Positions 11,327 to 22,278 of a stretch of 64,000 nt of DNA are shown here, piece after piece. The notes below the pieces were generated by a model. The model was not told the DNA's origin. It searched no databases and saw nothing but the letters and a program-made list of their open reading frames with translations. This DNA is from Pythium myriotylum. Lineage: Eukaryota; Oomycota; Peronosporomycetes; Pythiales; Pythiaceae. Numbering within the stretch: position 1 is the first letter of the stretch; each line of letters opens with the position of its first letter. The stretch lies in NCBI GenBank assembly GCA_023091665.1, contig JALJCQ010000030.1, positions 64,501 through 128,500 of the forward strand, in the 5' to 3' direction. The position numbers and the translations under genes were made by a program.

Positions 11327-13954
11327 ATGCGCCTGCTTGCCTCGCTGCTGCTGCTGCTGCTCGTCGCTGGAGATGCTCGCGCGTGGCGACAGTGGACGTG
11401 GGGCAGCTCCGTGGGCCCGGGCGCGCGCTCGGGCCACTCGATGGCGTTCTACAAGAGCCAGCTGATCGTCTTTGGCGGCCGCACGAGCGACACGAGCAAG
11501 CCCCACGTGCCCAAGACGTACGAGATCCACGCCGTGAACGGGAGCCTCGAGTTCCTCTCGTACGAGGACAAGATCGCTCGTCCGAACGACCCGGGCGAGG
11601 TGCGCGTCGGCGTCTTCCTCAACGACGTCTGGAGCTACGACATTAGTGAGTATAGCTAGGGCCACCTAGGCACCATTCCTGAGTGAGAAACGCTGACTGC
11701 GTAGTGATCCAGACTGCACGCGGTACGCGGATGATAGTTGCCGCGACAAGAGCTGGACGGTGTTAAACGCGGGTGCCGAGTGGGGCGGCTGCAAGATCGT
11801 CTTCGGCGCGCACGTGTGCTCGCACCCGATGGAGCGCTGGTTCCACTCGGCCGAGGTCTTCTCGGACGCCACGATGCTCGTCTACGGCGGCTTCTCGGCC
11901 TTTTGCGAAGACTACTGCGACGACATGTGGCTCTTTGACTTTGCCGACAACTCGTGGACCGAGATGATGGAGATCGGCAACAGCGTCGACGGCCCCGGCA
12001 AGCGCTTCAAGTTCGCCAGCGTCGTGGTCGGCCTGCAGATGTACCTCTTCGGCGGCTTCCGGCTCTGGCACGGCTTTGCCCACGAGAACTCGGTCGAGAA
12101 CGACTGGCAAGACACGTCTCAGTACCCGCTCGGGGGCTATCTCAACGATCTCTGGGTCTATGACAAGCAGAACAACTCGTGGACCAACCTCACCGAACAG
12201 GTCGTGTGCCCACAGCTCACCGTGCTGCAACAGCTTGAGAACCTCGAGGCCGAGTGCCTGCTCGCGTGGCCACCGTCAAGAGCCGGGCACGCCATGGTCA
12301 TGCTCCAGGACGCGCTCTACGTGTTTGGTGGCTACCGCACGTTCTTCCCGTACCCGACGACCACGGGCGCTGGCGCCGGACGAGGCACGCTCGCAGTGCG
12401 CGGCGTGGGCTTCACGCCGTACCCAACGCACCCGTACTACCTAAACGATTTGTGGAAGTACAACCTCACGACGGGCGTGTGGCAGGAGTTGACCATGAAC
12501 ACCGACGACGATGCCGATACGCGTCCCACGCCAGATCGCTGGCCATCGGCACGTCTCGACCACACGATGGTCGTAGCCGACGACGTGGTTCTGGTTTTTG
12601 GCGGCTATGTAACCAACTTTTTCTTTGATGATACGTGGCAGTACAACGTCAGTACGTAAGGACGACGACAAAGAGATATCGTCGCTTGTCAAGAGGACAG
12701 TCAAGCTAACAACATGCGTTCTGGGTTACGATGTAGCGTTCAACCGATGGCGAAGACTCTCGACGTTCGTCTACGCCGACTACCCAGCAAGCTGCACGGA
12801 CGATCTCGCCAAGCGCAAGCTCGAGCACAGCGGCAATTACGCCAAGTTCGTCCCGCCTCCTGGGCTCGCCGACGATCTCAACGGCTACTACTTCATTAAG
12901 GAGCGACACTATGGCACGCTGACGGTGCGTGGGTCTTTCTCATGAACTTCATATCGTCCTTTCTAATGCCTCAACCATCTTACAGTTCTCAGTGTTCGCT
13001 GAGCCGACGCGAGGCAACTCGGACACTGCCGTGTTCGTCCAGCAAGCAAGACGACAGGCGCCAGGGTGGGACGGTTGTCGTGACCGAAGTGACGGCCGCA
13101 CAGACCTACCGCAGCAGCTCCAGTGGCAGCATCCATCACAACGCGCGGCCCACCAAATGGCCTACAACCCTGACTTCAAGAAGACGTTTGTCTACGGCGG
13201 CTTCGGGTTCTCGGACGAGTCCGAGTACCAAGTCGCTAAAACCCTCGAGGCCGTGCCGCTCGCCGATCTCTGGCAGTATGACCTGCACAACTGTCCCAAG
13301 AACTGCTCACTCCACGGCAAGTGCCACTATGGCTCATGCCGCTGCGACGATGGGTATTACGGCGAGGACTGCTCCAACTCAACGTGCCCAGGCAGCTTTT
13401 GCTACTACGATGACATTGAACACCGCCAGATTTGCAATCACTGCTGCTTCTCGGGCTTCGAGCACATTGACAACGACACATATGTGGACAATATCCAGAA
13501 GTATCCGTGCTCGCACGATAATCTCCACTACTCGAACGGCATTTGCGATGGCTTTGGCAAGTGCATTTGCAAGCCGCCGTTCGTAGGTGAGGACTGCTCG
13601 ATCCGCGACTGCGGCAATAACTGTTCGGGCCACGGCTATTGCTCCGTCGAGTTCCCCAACTCGCGGTGTCTCTGTGACGACGGCTGGTTCGGCAAGTACT
13701 GCGACGAGCGGCTCTGCCTCAACAACTGTTCATACCCGAAAGGCGTCTGCATGAATGGCTCGTGCTTCTGCTCGATGGTCTTCGAGCCGTACAACAACAC
13801 GCTCGAGTACCTGCCGCTCATGGGCGAGGACTGCTCGTTCCTCATCCCGTTCGCTCGAGCGGTCGGTCTCACGAGCGCCTCACAAACTGTCGTTTTTGCA
13901 GCGATAGCGATGGTGGCAGTGCAGGCCGTATGGGGAACCTCAATAGAACTGTAA
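11327..13954 (+). CDS. secreted kelch-repeat / EGF-like surface protein
   Basis: Four exons (11327-11645, 11713-12651, 12737-12924, 12986-13954) join in phase to 804 residues. The N-terminus MRLLASLLLLLLVAGDARA is a clear signal peptide. Kelch-type blades follow (RSGHSMAFYKSQLIVFGG, MLVYGGFSAF, MYLFGGFRLW, ALYVFGGY, DDVVLVFGGY, TFVYGGFGF), forming a likely beta-propeller to ~res 590. Then come Cys-rich EGF-like modules with the pattern CSLHGKCHYGSCRCDDGYYGEDC and further copies to ~775. The C-terminus is hydrophobic (VVFAAIAMVAVQAVWG) and fits a membrane anchor or GPI signal. The architecture resembles attractin/MEGF8-type extracellular proteins. Cell-surface adhesion or sensing is inferred. 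Confidence 0.85.
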
Positions 13955-14107
13955 TCCACCTCACGAATACGCTGACGAATCCACAAGTTTAATCGATGCA
14001 GAAATTACTATGTCGGATCACGCGATCCTTGTTATGGTGGGCATGCCTTGGTTCATTCTGAACTTGTGCTGGGCGTCCCACTCTAGTTGAGCTTCCTTCT
14101 CTTGCTC

Positions 14108-15595
14108 TCACGGATTAACTCGTCGCCACGGATGTGAAGCTCCCCCGTACATAGTAACAGGACGATGGGGAAGCTCCCCGCGTCTTATCTTGGCACTTGC
14201 CGCGTCATAATCCAGATCCGCGTACGGCGGTTCGCCGTAGAAAGCCTCAAGAATGCACATTGCAAAGGAATACACGTCTGACGCCCGTTCGGCTGGGACG
14301 TGGAATACTTCCGGCGCACACCATCGAAGATCACCTTCAATCACTTCACCGTCCGATCTCAACAAATGTGACCGGGAGCTCAAGTTCTTTTTCATCGTTG
14401 AGAGGCCAAAATCTGTAACGAGCGCTTTGCCACGTGCACTGACAACAATGTTGCGCAACTTCAAGTTACCATGGACAATATTCATTGTCCGATGAAGATG
14501 CAAAATACCATCCGCAGCTTCGTATAAGAGTCGCCAAAGATACAATTTGTTATCGTGCGATTTGTCCAGATAGTCAGCCACATTTCCTCCAGTTCCATGC
14601 TCAAGAACCACGTATGGGCGCCTGGATACATGAGAGGCACCAAACAATCGCACAACATGCGGGTGACGAGTCGAGTGCCACAATTCGACGTCCCGGACAT
14701 ATTCTCGTTGCTGCTGCTCGTCAAGGCCGTTCCCACCCGGTATCAACATCTTGATCACGACATTTTTGTCGTCATGGAGCACTCCAGGATAGGCAATACC
14801 CCACGAACCTTGTCCAAGTGAAGGGCCAGATATCATAACATCGGCGTCTTCGATGAACCACGAAGGGGTCGCAGCGATTTCTGTCTTCAAAACATCACTG
14901 ACAATATCAAAGGCAATCTTTACAGCGGACTGTGTGTCTGGCATCAAGACAGAATCTCCTCGTTCAATCTTGTCCATCGCAGCCCGAAGCAAAATGCCTG
15001 CGTCCTTCCACGCGCGTTCATCTCTCAGTTCCTCACGAAGAGCTTCCTCTTGTATCACTCGTTCTTCAATTGCTCTTCGTTGGTCTTCCATGTCGATATC
15101 ACATTGGTTCTTCCAAAGATCTTCCTCGTCCGCGACACCCGCCATGGCGAACAACTGCACGACATTGTCGTTCAGAGCCGCGACTGTTTTCCTCGCTTTC
15201 CGGTGTCCAAGCAGCTTTTCCACGATATTCATGTCGCCGATCGTCTCCAAGTGGAGCACAAAGTCGTGCACCGTCGTCGAAAAGGTCGTCTCCATGGGCT
15301 CGAGCAGCGCGCGTCGCACGAGGCTGCGTAACCCACGGCAGACTTCGCCCGTCACGATCAGCTCACGGACCGCGAGGAACCGCAACACACAGAGCTCGTC
15401 GACGCTGGGGAGAGGCACGAGGACCGACGTGTGGTCGAACTCGACGGCGTCCTGCACGCTGCTCATCTGCTCCTGGAGCGCTCGGAGCTCGCCGTGGACG
15501 CGGAGAAGCCGCTCATGGAGACCGAGATACGACGCGCGGCCGCCGCAGAGCTGCGCGGTGCGCGCGAGCGTCTCGGCGGCGCGCTGTGTCTCCAT
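14108..15595 (-). CDS. TKL-type protein kinase homologue, probable pseudokinase
   Basis: The ATG at 15595 (METQRAAETLART) begins a 495-codon single exon. Residues ~1-240 are helical and resemble the N-terminal region seen in oomycete TKL kinases. The kinase domain starts near 260 with a Gly loop (GQGSWG), an ATP-site Lys (VVIKM) and DFG (VTDFGLS). The catalytic loop reads VHGNLKLRN, so the proton-acceptor Asp is Asn. The C-lobe ends soon after APEVF and GEPPYADLDYD; the last helices and the conserved Arg of subdomain XI are missing because of the stop at 14108-14110. Both defects argue for a signalling scaffold or a recently truncated gene rather than an active enzyme. Confidence 0.8.
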   Translation of the reverse strand: METQRAAETLARTAQLCGGRASYLGLHERLLRVHGELRALQEQMSSVQDAVEFDHTSVLVPLPSVDELCVLRFLAVRELIVTGEVCRGLRSLVRRALLEPMETTFSTTVHDFVLHLETIGDMNIVEKLLGHRKARKTVAALNDNVVQLFAMAGVADEEDLWKNQCDIDMEDQRRAIEERVIQEEALREELRDERAWKDAGILLRAAMDKIERGDSVLMPDTQSAVKIAFDIVSDVLKTEIAATPSWFIEDADVMISGPSLGQGSWGIAYPGVLHDDKNVVIKMLIPGGNGLDEQQQREYVRDVELWHSTRHPHVVRLFGASHVSRRPYVVLEHGTGGNVADYLDKSHDNKLYLWRLLYEAADGILHLHRTMNIVHGNLKLRNIVVSARGKALVTDFGLSTMKKNLSSRSHLLRSDGEVIEGDLRWCAPEVFHVPAERASDVYSFAMCILEAFYGEPPYADLDYDAASAKIRRGELPHRPVTMYGGASHPWRRVNP

Positions 15596-16066
15596 CGCTG
15601 GTGGAAGCCTGGGCGAGGGGGGCAAGGGAGCACATCAGACAAGCGGACGAGCAGCTCTTTTTCGAAGGAATGCTGATTCCAGCATCCTTCCACGTTCTGA
15701 CCAGTGTAACCTGGGTTATGCGTCAGAGTAACCGATGACTCATGGGTGAACCAAGATGGCAAGGCACTCAAGATTGATTCAAGAGAGCTTGAGCTCGGCT
15801 TGCTGCAGACTTCTTCGTCCTCATCATTGTCATCATCACGAGTGGGCAGTTGGAACTTGACTGGAATGCTCTTCCCTCGAGACCAACACACTTGAGTGAC
15901 TTGCTTGACCCCTACATGCTATTACCACCAAACTATACGACGACATGACACAAAAGCTGGTGCACAAGGCACCGTGAGATGAGTGAAAGTGTGCTTTTGC
16001 TTTCAGGGTGTTTTAGATTGCGACTGCGTGTCCCCAATGTGATGACGAGCCGACTAATAGAGGTTC
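15596..16066. other. intergenic between two minus-strand genes
   Basis: No gene is supported. It holds the promoter/leader of the TKL-like gene and the 3' UTR of the RBBP6-like gene. A minus ORF at 15463-15891 mostly shadows the TKL gene and shows no domain. Confidence 0.5.
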
Positions 16067-19000
16067 CTACACCGCCGGGCCGAGGCGGTCAAGCACTGAC
16101 CGCTTCTTGGTCTGGTGGTTCTCGCCGAAGGACGACTTGGAGCCGCGCGAGTCCTTCTTGCGGCCGCCGCCTCCCGACTTCTTACGCTCACCTTCGTCCT
16201 CGAATTCGATCTTGCGCTTCTCGCTACGGCCGCCTGACGAGGAAGACTGCTTGCCGCGCGACGACGAAGACGTGGTAGTTACAACCCGACCACTAGAGTT
16301 CTTGGAGCCTCCGTCAACGTCCTCTTCGTCGTCGCTGCGACGCTTCTTCCGATCACGGTCGCCTCCTCGATCGGTGCCCTCGTCGCGACTACGCTTCGAG
16401 TCCTTGTCTTTGTCCTTACGGTCACGGTTGCGATCACGATCTCTATCCCGTCGATCACGGTCCCTGTCGCGGCCACGGTCGCGATCTCGCTCCTTATCCT
16501 TCTCGCGGTCTTTCTCACCTGCACCTGATGACTCGCCACGGCGCTTGGATGAATCGCTCGAACGACGACCTCGAGAATGCGAGCGAGAGCGGCTACGCCG
16601 GCTGCGGCTCGACTCACGCCCACCGCCACGGCGATCACGAGAAGATCCACGATCGGCACTGCGTCGACGAGAAGAAGGCGACGAATCGCCCTTCTTCGCA
16701 GCGTTTGCCGCTTCGTTCTTCCAGCTGGAAAGTGCCTTTTTCGCATAGCCACCATCTTCACCACGAGGCGTATGGGTTCGACCTTCTTTCTTTTCGGGTT
16801 TAGCATCATCTTTGCTCTCCTCCTTCTCATGGTCACTGCCCAAGTCCACATCGTCCTCCAAGAAATCCAAATCGATAGCGGGAGCAGCAACATCCTCCAC
16901 TTTAACGTCCTTAGCGTTCGACTTGGCACTCGGCTCAGACTGCTTCGTCTCCTCTTCGCGGGGCGTTTCTTTCTTTGCATCCCCTTCGTCCTTCGACGTC
17001 TTCTCGGGGGATTTCGATGTCTCACGCTTCGTGTCGCGACGGCGACTGCTGCTGCGAGATCGATCACGACGGGAAGATGAGTCGCGGTTCTGGCTCTCTC
17101 GCTCGTGGCGCTTGCGTCCGCGAGAAACACTTCGGCTTCGGCTCCTGCCGTTGCGCCCCTTTCGCGGCGAACCACGTCGGTCTCGGCGACCACGACTGCG
17201 GCTTCTGCTCCGGCTGCCGCGTTTGCGATCTCTGTCTCTATCACGTGCTCGACTGGTCGAGCGAGCACTACTGCCTCCTCTGCGGTCTGAGTCTTTTGGT
17301 TTTTCGTCCTTCGACTTGTCATTTGCGCGTCCTTCTTCTTTTGTCAGATCTTTCGACTGAGAGCGGGGACGTCGAGCGTCTTCTCTTGGTGCGCCACGAG
17401 GGAAACCTTGCTCCCAGCCGCCAGGGCCCCCTCCAAATGGAGGTGCGGGGCCATCGAACCATGGGCCGGGGGGACCGAAGTAGTCTGGGTGGCCGGGTGG
17501 GGGTCCGAAGTAATCTGGATGGCCAGGAGGAGGGCCGAAGTAGCCTGGTGGAGGTCTGGCACCACCACGTCCTCCCCGACCAGCCCCATTTCCTGGTGCG
17601 CCGGGTCCTCCGGGCGGGAACGGACCGTTGAACCATGGCGGAGGTGGGCCGTCGAACCAGGGGCCTGGTGGGCGTGGACCATCGAACCAGGGTCCTGTAG
17701 GCCCAAAGCCCATGTGACCTGGAGCTCCAGGTGGCGGACCATTCCATGGACCACCGGGCCCTCCAAACCCTGGCGGATGCGCTAATGGCTGGCCATCTGG
17801 GCCTAGCTCGGGAGCAGCACCTTCTTGCTTTTCTCCTTCAGCTCCTTCAGCACTAGTGCCGCCTTCTCCACCTCCTTCAGACGGTGGTGGCAACGGAGGA
17901 AGCGGCGGTACGCCTTGTGCGCCGTCTGGCTGTTGTGCTGGGGACGATTGCAACGAAGCAGCTTGATTCTTGGTCTGCTGGGACTCATCTTCGTCTGCAG
18001 AACCAAAGATATCACCTCCAAACTCGTCATCGTCGCCGTCCTGGTCTTTCTTGCCGTTTTTCTTGATCTCCAGGGTTGCGTCTGCACTGTCTCCGGCTCT
18101 CCGAGCCGACGAAGCCGCGGCCTCGGCAGCCTTCTGCTTCGCGATGGCCTTTTCTTCTGCGTCTTTCACGAGCTGTTCGCGTTCTTGTTGCTCGGTACGC
18201 GCACGACGCAGGAATTCTTCAACTGATGTTCGCAAAACTTTGTTCGGCAGCAGTTTCTCGGGTGACATGTTGGGAGTCGAGCACAACGGACACGTGAGTT
18301 TGTGGTCGATCAACGCACTACGCAGACACTCGTCACAGGCAGACTAGGAGCACACACGCGATGAGTCTTGAGACCAAAACAATGCAGTAGTATGCAGTGG
18401 GTACGTACTTCTTGACAGCACGGGATGAGCACGGCGTCGTTCATGAGTCGCTTGCAGAGCGGGCACGCGAGGTGATCAGGAGGACTGGAAATCAACTGAT
18501 CAAGGGTTGCCGATCCACCAGACTTGGCCATTAATTTAGAGAAGTTTTTATTCTGCGCCTCTATCACAGCTAGCCCACCCCACGGGGCGTTGACTACCGT
18601 CTTACCGGCGCCTACGGGGATCTCGCTCGGGTCGCTCACGGCCTTCATGAACGACTTGGGGATTCCCGTCCGTTTTTTCACCCGGTGCTGGTCGTACTCC
18701 GGGTCGCCGTTCGTGGGGCAGTTCTGGATATAGTGCCCGGGCGTGCCGCACCGGAAGCACACGTAGTTGGGCGGCGGCTTGCCCATCATGCCGGGGCCCA
18801 TGGGTCCTCCTGCGCCCATGGGTCCGCCTGGCCCGCCGCGCCCTCGTCCTCCCATGGCAGCAAAGTCTCCTCTTCCGCCGGGGCCTCGGCCTCCTCCGGC
18901 GAACCCGCGTCCGCCCCCAGCGCCTCCGGGGGGCCCGTAGTAGTTGACCACTTTGTCGGCGTTGCTGCCCGTGGAGGCCGACCAGGTCTTGTTGCCGAGC

Positions 19001-19696
19001 GGACGCGCGCCGCGCATGTCTTCGGCCTGCTCGTGGATCGACTGCAGCGCCGCGAGTTCATCTTCCAGGGTCTGCGCGCCGCCCGACGGATCCGTCTGTT
19101 AACACCGCCCCCACGCCATTCACATAAAACAAACACCCGCCCACCGAAACAACCATGCGTTAGTCGCCGTCTAAACGCGCCGGTTAGACCGGGTCCAACC
19201 GCAAGAGATCCAACGTACCGCTTGCGCGCTCGAGTCGGCCACGACGGTGAGAGGCGCCGCCGGCACACTACGAGAGAACCAACGGTTAGTTAACCGGCGA
19301 GAGCGTAACCCGTGTACCCCCCTCGACGTACTGCTGCGTGGTCGTGGCGAGCGGGAGCACGGGCGAGGCGAGCAGCGAGGCCTGCGCCGCCGCGGTCGCG
19401 GCCGCCGCGGCGGCCTGCGCGGCCTCGTTCTTCATGCGCGCGAGCAGCCCCTGGCCGGGCGTGAGGCTCGGGATGCGCTTGACCGTGACGCTCGTGTTGC
19501 GCGGCAGCTGCATGTTCTCGTTGTCGTAGACCTTGCCGTTCTGCGCGTCCGTGATGACGAGGTCGAAGTCGAGGCCCTTGGCGAGCTTCTTCTTGTCGAC
19601 GATGGCCTTCTTGAGGTCCAGCACGCGGATCACGGCGCCCGGGAACGACACCGTGTCGAACTCCTTGGCCGACTTGAACTTGAAGTGGATCGACAT
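16067..19696 (-). CDS. RBBP6-like protein: DWNN, zinc knuckle, RING and RS domains
   Basis: Exon 1 (19696-19318) starts MSIHFKFKSAKEFDTVSF and is a DWNN ubiquitin-like domain (~res 1-75). A small exon (~19267-19219), exon 3 (19095-18409) and exon 4 (18343-16067) follow. Exon 3 has Gly-rich repeats, a CCHC knuckle (CFRCGTPGHYIQNC) and the first half of a RING finger (CPLCKRLMNDAVLIPCC). Exon 4 completes the RING (CDECLRSALIDHKLTCPLC), then gives Pro/Gly-rich and long Arg/Ser/Asp RS-type tracts, about 1130 residues in all. The RBBP6/Mpe1 family combines E3 ligase activity with pre-mRNA 3'-end processing in the nucleus. Canonical splicing of the 49-nt exon leaves the frame one base short; a miscount in the six-C run at 19317-19322 would fix it. 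Confidence 0.85.
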
Positions 19697-19991
19697 AGCT
19701 GGCCGCGAGGGATCGCGCCCGCCCGGTCCAGTCCGAGGCGTCCGGCGTCCAAATTGCTCCAGCCGAGAGTGTTCTTTCCAGCGCGGGGAGCGCGCAGAGA
19801 GCAAAAAACAACAACACCAAAACTAAAACCTCGTGGACGCGCGGCGAGGTTTTACTGCTGCCCAGTCGTTTTCGCGGGGGAGAATATCTTGGTGTGGTCC
19901 ACCTTATCCACCTCTTCGGTTCCCCGAATACAAGCCCTGCTGTTCTCATTGACTGTTCAAACTTCCGAAAGTCGGTTCCGCGTCGCCCAGG
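19697..19991. promoter_or_regulatory. shared bidirectional promoter, RBBP6-like / Plk
   Basis: Only about 295 bp separate the divergent ATGs of the RBBP6-like gene (minus) and the Plk gene (plus). Both promoters and leaders must lie here. The segment includes a short A-rich patch near 19803-19826 but no TATA box I can defend. Confidence 0.6.
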
Positions 19992-22235
19992 ATGGACGTG
20001 CCCCGGCGCCGTGGCGTGCTCACGACGGCCGCGCCTTCGTCGGCGCCGGCGCCGGCGCGGCGAGCGCTCAAGAGCGTCGCGGTGGACTCGAGCGACAAGG
20101 AGAACCGCGCGCTCAACACGCCGACCAAGCGGCCGCTGGAACGGATCTACGAGACGGGCCTCGACGAGAACGGTTCCGTGACCAAGCGGTCGTACCTGAA
20201 AGGACGGTTCCTGGGCAAGGGCGGCTTCGCGAGCTGCTACGAGGTCGCGTGCGAGCAGACGAGCGCGCGCTTCGCCTGCAAGGTGGTCACCAAGCGCTCG
20301 CTCGCCAAGCCCAAGGCGCGCGCCAAGTTCAAGTCGGAGATCCAGATCCACCAAATGCTGCGCCACCCGCGCATCGTCCAGTTCGAGCGGTACTTTGAGG
20401 ACGCCGAGAACAGTTATTTGTTATTGGAGCTCTGTCGGAACCAATCATTGGCGGATTTATTGCGCCGCCGCAAGCGACTCACCGAGGCCGAAGTGCGCTA
20501 CTTCATCGCCCAGCTCGTCGACGGACTCGCGTATCTCCACAAGCAGCTCGTGATCCACCGAGACCTCAAGCTCGGCAACCTCTTCCTTACGGCCAATATG
20601 CAGCTCAAGATCGGCGACTTTGGACTCGCGGCGCTGCTCGAGAACGAGACCGACCGGAAGACGACGCTCTGCGGCACGCCCAATTACATCGCGCCCGAGA
20701 TCCTCACGGGCCGAGCCTCGACGGGCCACTCGTTCGAGGTCGACGTCTGGTCCATGGGCGTCGTCATGTACACGCTGCTCGTCGGCACGCCGCCCTTCGA
20801 GACGGACGACGTCAAGGAGACCTACAAACGCATCCGCAGCGGAGAGTACACGTTCCCGCCCCATGTCGAGCTCTCGGAAGGAGCCAAGTCGGTCATACGC
20901 AGCATCTTGAGAGTCGAGCCGCATCTGCGACCGTCGCTGCCGGCCATCCTCGCCCATCCGTTCTTCGCCGAGCGTCCGATCCTCACGTCGCTGCCAAAGA
21001 CGTCGTTGCTGCACACGCCGCCCGAGTGCAAGCGCGCGATCGCCTCCAACAAGCGCGCCATGGACCACGACCAGCCGCTGAGGCAGTCGTTGCGGCGACG
21101 GGATCCCGTCAGCACCAAGTCGGCGTCCAGCACCAAGCCAGCGGCCTCGACGATCACCACGACAACGACTGCAACGGCGACAGCGACGGCGGCCTCCTTG
21201 TCGCCCGAGAAAGACGGCGAGAGCACGCTCGTGCTACCCAACAGCACCAACAGCAGCACGGACAAGTCGCAGACCACGAAACCCGCTAAGCGTGCGGCTG
21301 GCATCGACCACAGCCGTGCGACGACCGCGACCAGCGACACGCCCGCGCCCACGGTGGCCACGGCCGAGGAAGAGGACGAGGAGCCCAAGCTGGCCAAGAA
21401 AGAAAGCAAAGACCCGTTTGTTCCCGTCCAGGAGACGCTCACGCGGTTCTTCTTCCTCGAGGAGCACGTCAATGAAGAGACCCTGGACGTGTTCTCGAGC
21501 GCCTCGGTCATCGTCGCCGCGGCCAAGCGTGTCAAAGAGATCCGACTCGAGCAAGAGGCCGCGCGGTCCCAGGCACTTGCCCCAGCGACGTTGTGGCTCA
21601 CGCAGTGGGTCGACTACACGTCCAAGTACGGCATGGGCTATGTCCTTTCGGACGGCTCGTCCGGTGTATATTTCAACGACTCGACCAAAATGGTCGCGTC
21701 CTCCGACTCCAAGACGCTCGAGTATATTGAACGCGTCCCTGAGCTCAGCGCCGAGCCAGAACCATTTGTACAATACCCCCTTGATAACTACGACCCATCC
21801 GTCAAGAAGAAAGTCACGCTCTTGACCCACTTTAAGAGCTACCTCATCGACGAGCGCGAGCGAAAACCCGATATCGAAGCCTTCGAGAAAGAAACCCGAC
21901 GACTCGCAGCCAAGACCGAGGCGGCCAAAGCTGATCGTATGGTATACGTCAAGAAGTGGCTCAAGACCAAGCACGCCGTGCTGTTCTTCCTCTCCAACCA
22001 CACTTTCCAGTTCAACTTTTATGATGCCTCCAAGCTGAGTCTGTCTGCGGACGGACGCGTTGCAACGTACGTTGATCGAGACGGCAAGCTCCACGTGCAC
22101 TCGACTGCTGCCACGATTCTTAACCGCGATCCTGGAGATCTGATGAAACGTCTGCGATACGCTCGCGACATGTTCGAGCAAATCGTGCGCATCAACGCGG
22201 CGGCACCCGCTGAAGGAGAAGAAGAGCAAGCGTGA
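19992..22235 (+). CDS. Polo-like kinase with two polo boxes
   Basis: Intronless 747-residue ORF from MDVPRRRGVLTTAA. The kinase domain covers ~res 65-325: Gly loop LGKGGFASCYEV, HRDLKLGN (~189), DFGLAALLE (~210) and the T-loop TLCGTPNYIAPE, a close Plk signature. A Ser/Thr/Ala-rich linker (~345-470) includes a possible destruction-box-like or regulatory region. Polo box 1 begins near 533 (LWLTQWVDYTSKYGMGY) and polo box 2 near 650 (YVKKWLKTKHAVLFFLSN). Plks drive mitotic entry, centrosome maturation and cytokinesis, and promote Wee1 destruction. The pincer region in polo box 2 reads YDASKL where animal Plk1 has a DHTK motif, so the His is absent while the Lys is kept. Convergent with the channel gene. 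Confidence 0.93.
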   Translation: MDVPRRRGVLTTAAPSSAPAPARRALKSVAVDSSDKENRALNTPTKRPLERIYETGLDENGSVTKRSYLKGRFLGKGGFASCYEVACEQTSARFACKVVTKRSLAKPKARAKFKSEIQIHQMLRHPRIVQFERYFEDAENSYLLLELCRNQSLADLLRRRKRLTEAEVRYFIAQLVDGLAYLHKQLVIHRDLKLGNLFLTANMQLKIGDFGLAALLENETDRKTTLCGTPNYIAPEILTGRASTGHSFEVDVWSMGVVMYTLLVGTPPFETDDVKETYKRIRSGEYTFPPHVELSEGAKSVIRSILRVEPHLRPSLPAILAHPFFAERPILTSLPKTSLLHTPPECKRAIASNKRAMDHDQPLRQSLRRRDPVSTKSASSTKPAASTITTTTTATATATAASLSPEKDGESTLVLPNSTNSSTDKSQTTKPAKRAAGIDHSRATTATSDTPAPTVATAEEEDEEPKLAKKESKDPFVPVQETLTRFFFLEEHVNEETLDVFSSASVIVAAAKRVKEIRLEQEAARSQALAPATLWLTQWVDYTSKYGMGYVLSDGSSGVYFNDSTKMVASSDSKTLEYIERVPELSAEPEPFVQYPLDNYDPSVKKKVTLLTHFKSYLIDERERKPDIEAFEKETRRLAAKTEAAKADRMVYVKKWLKTKHAVLFFLSNHTFQFNFYDASKLSLSADGRVATYVDRDGKLHVHSTAATILNRDPGDLMKRLRYARDMFEQIVRINAAAPAEGEEEQA

Positions 22236-22278
22236 AAGAAGATCAAGTTTGATTTCGTTGATATGAACATAATAAATT

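Noticed and set aside
11327..13954. secreted RXLR effector
   Set aside because: It has a signal peptide, but no RXLR/dEER motif and a kelch/EGF architecture with a C-terminal anchor.
16107..17631. plus-strand ORFs rich in Ser/Arg/Leu
   Set aside because: Antisense of the RS-domain repeats in the RBBP6-like gene.
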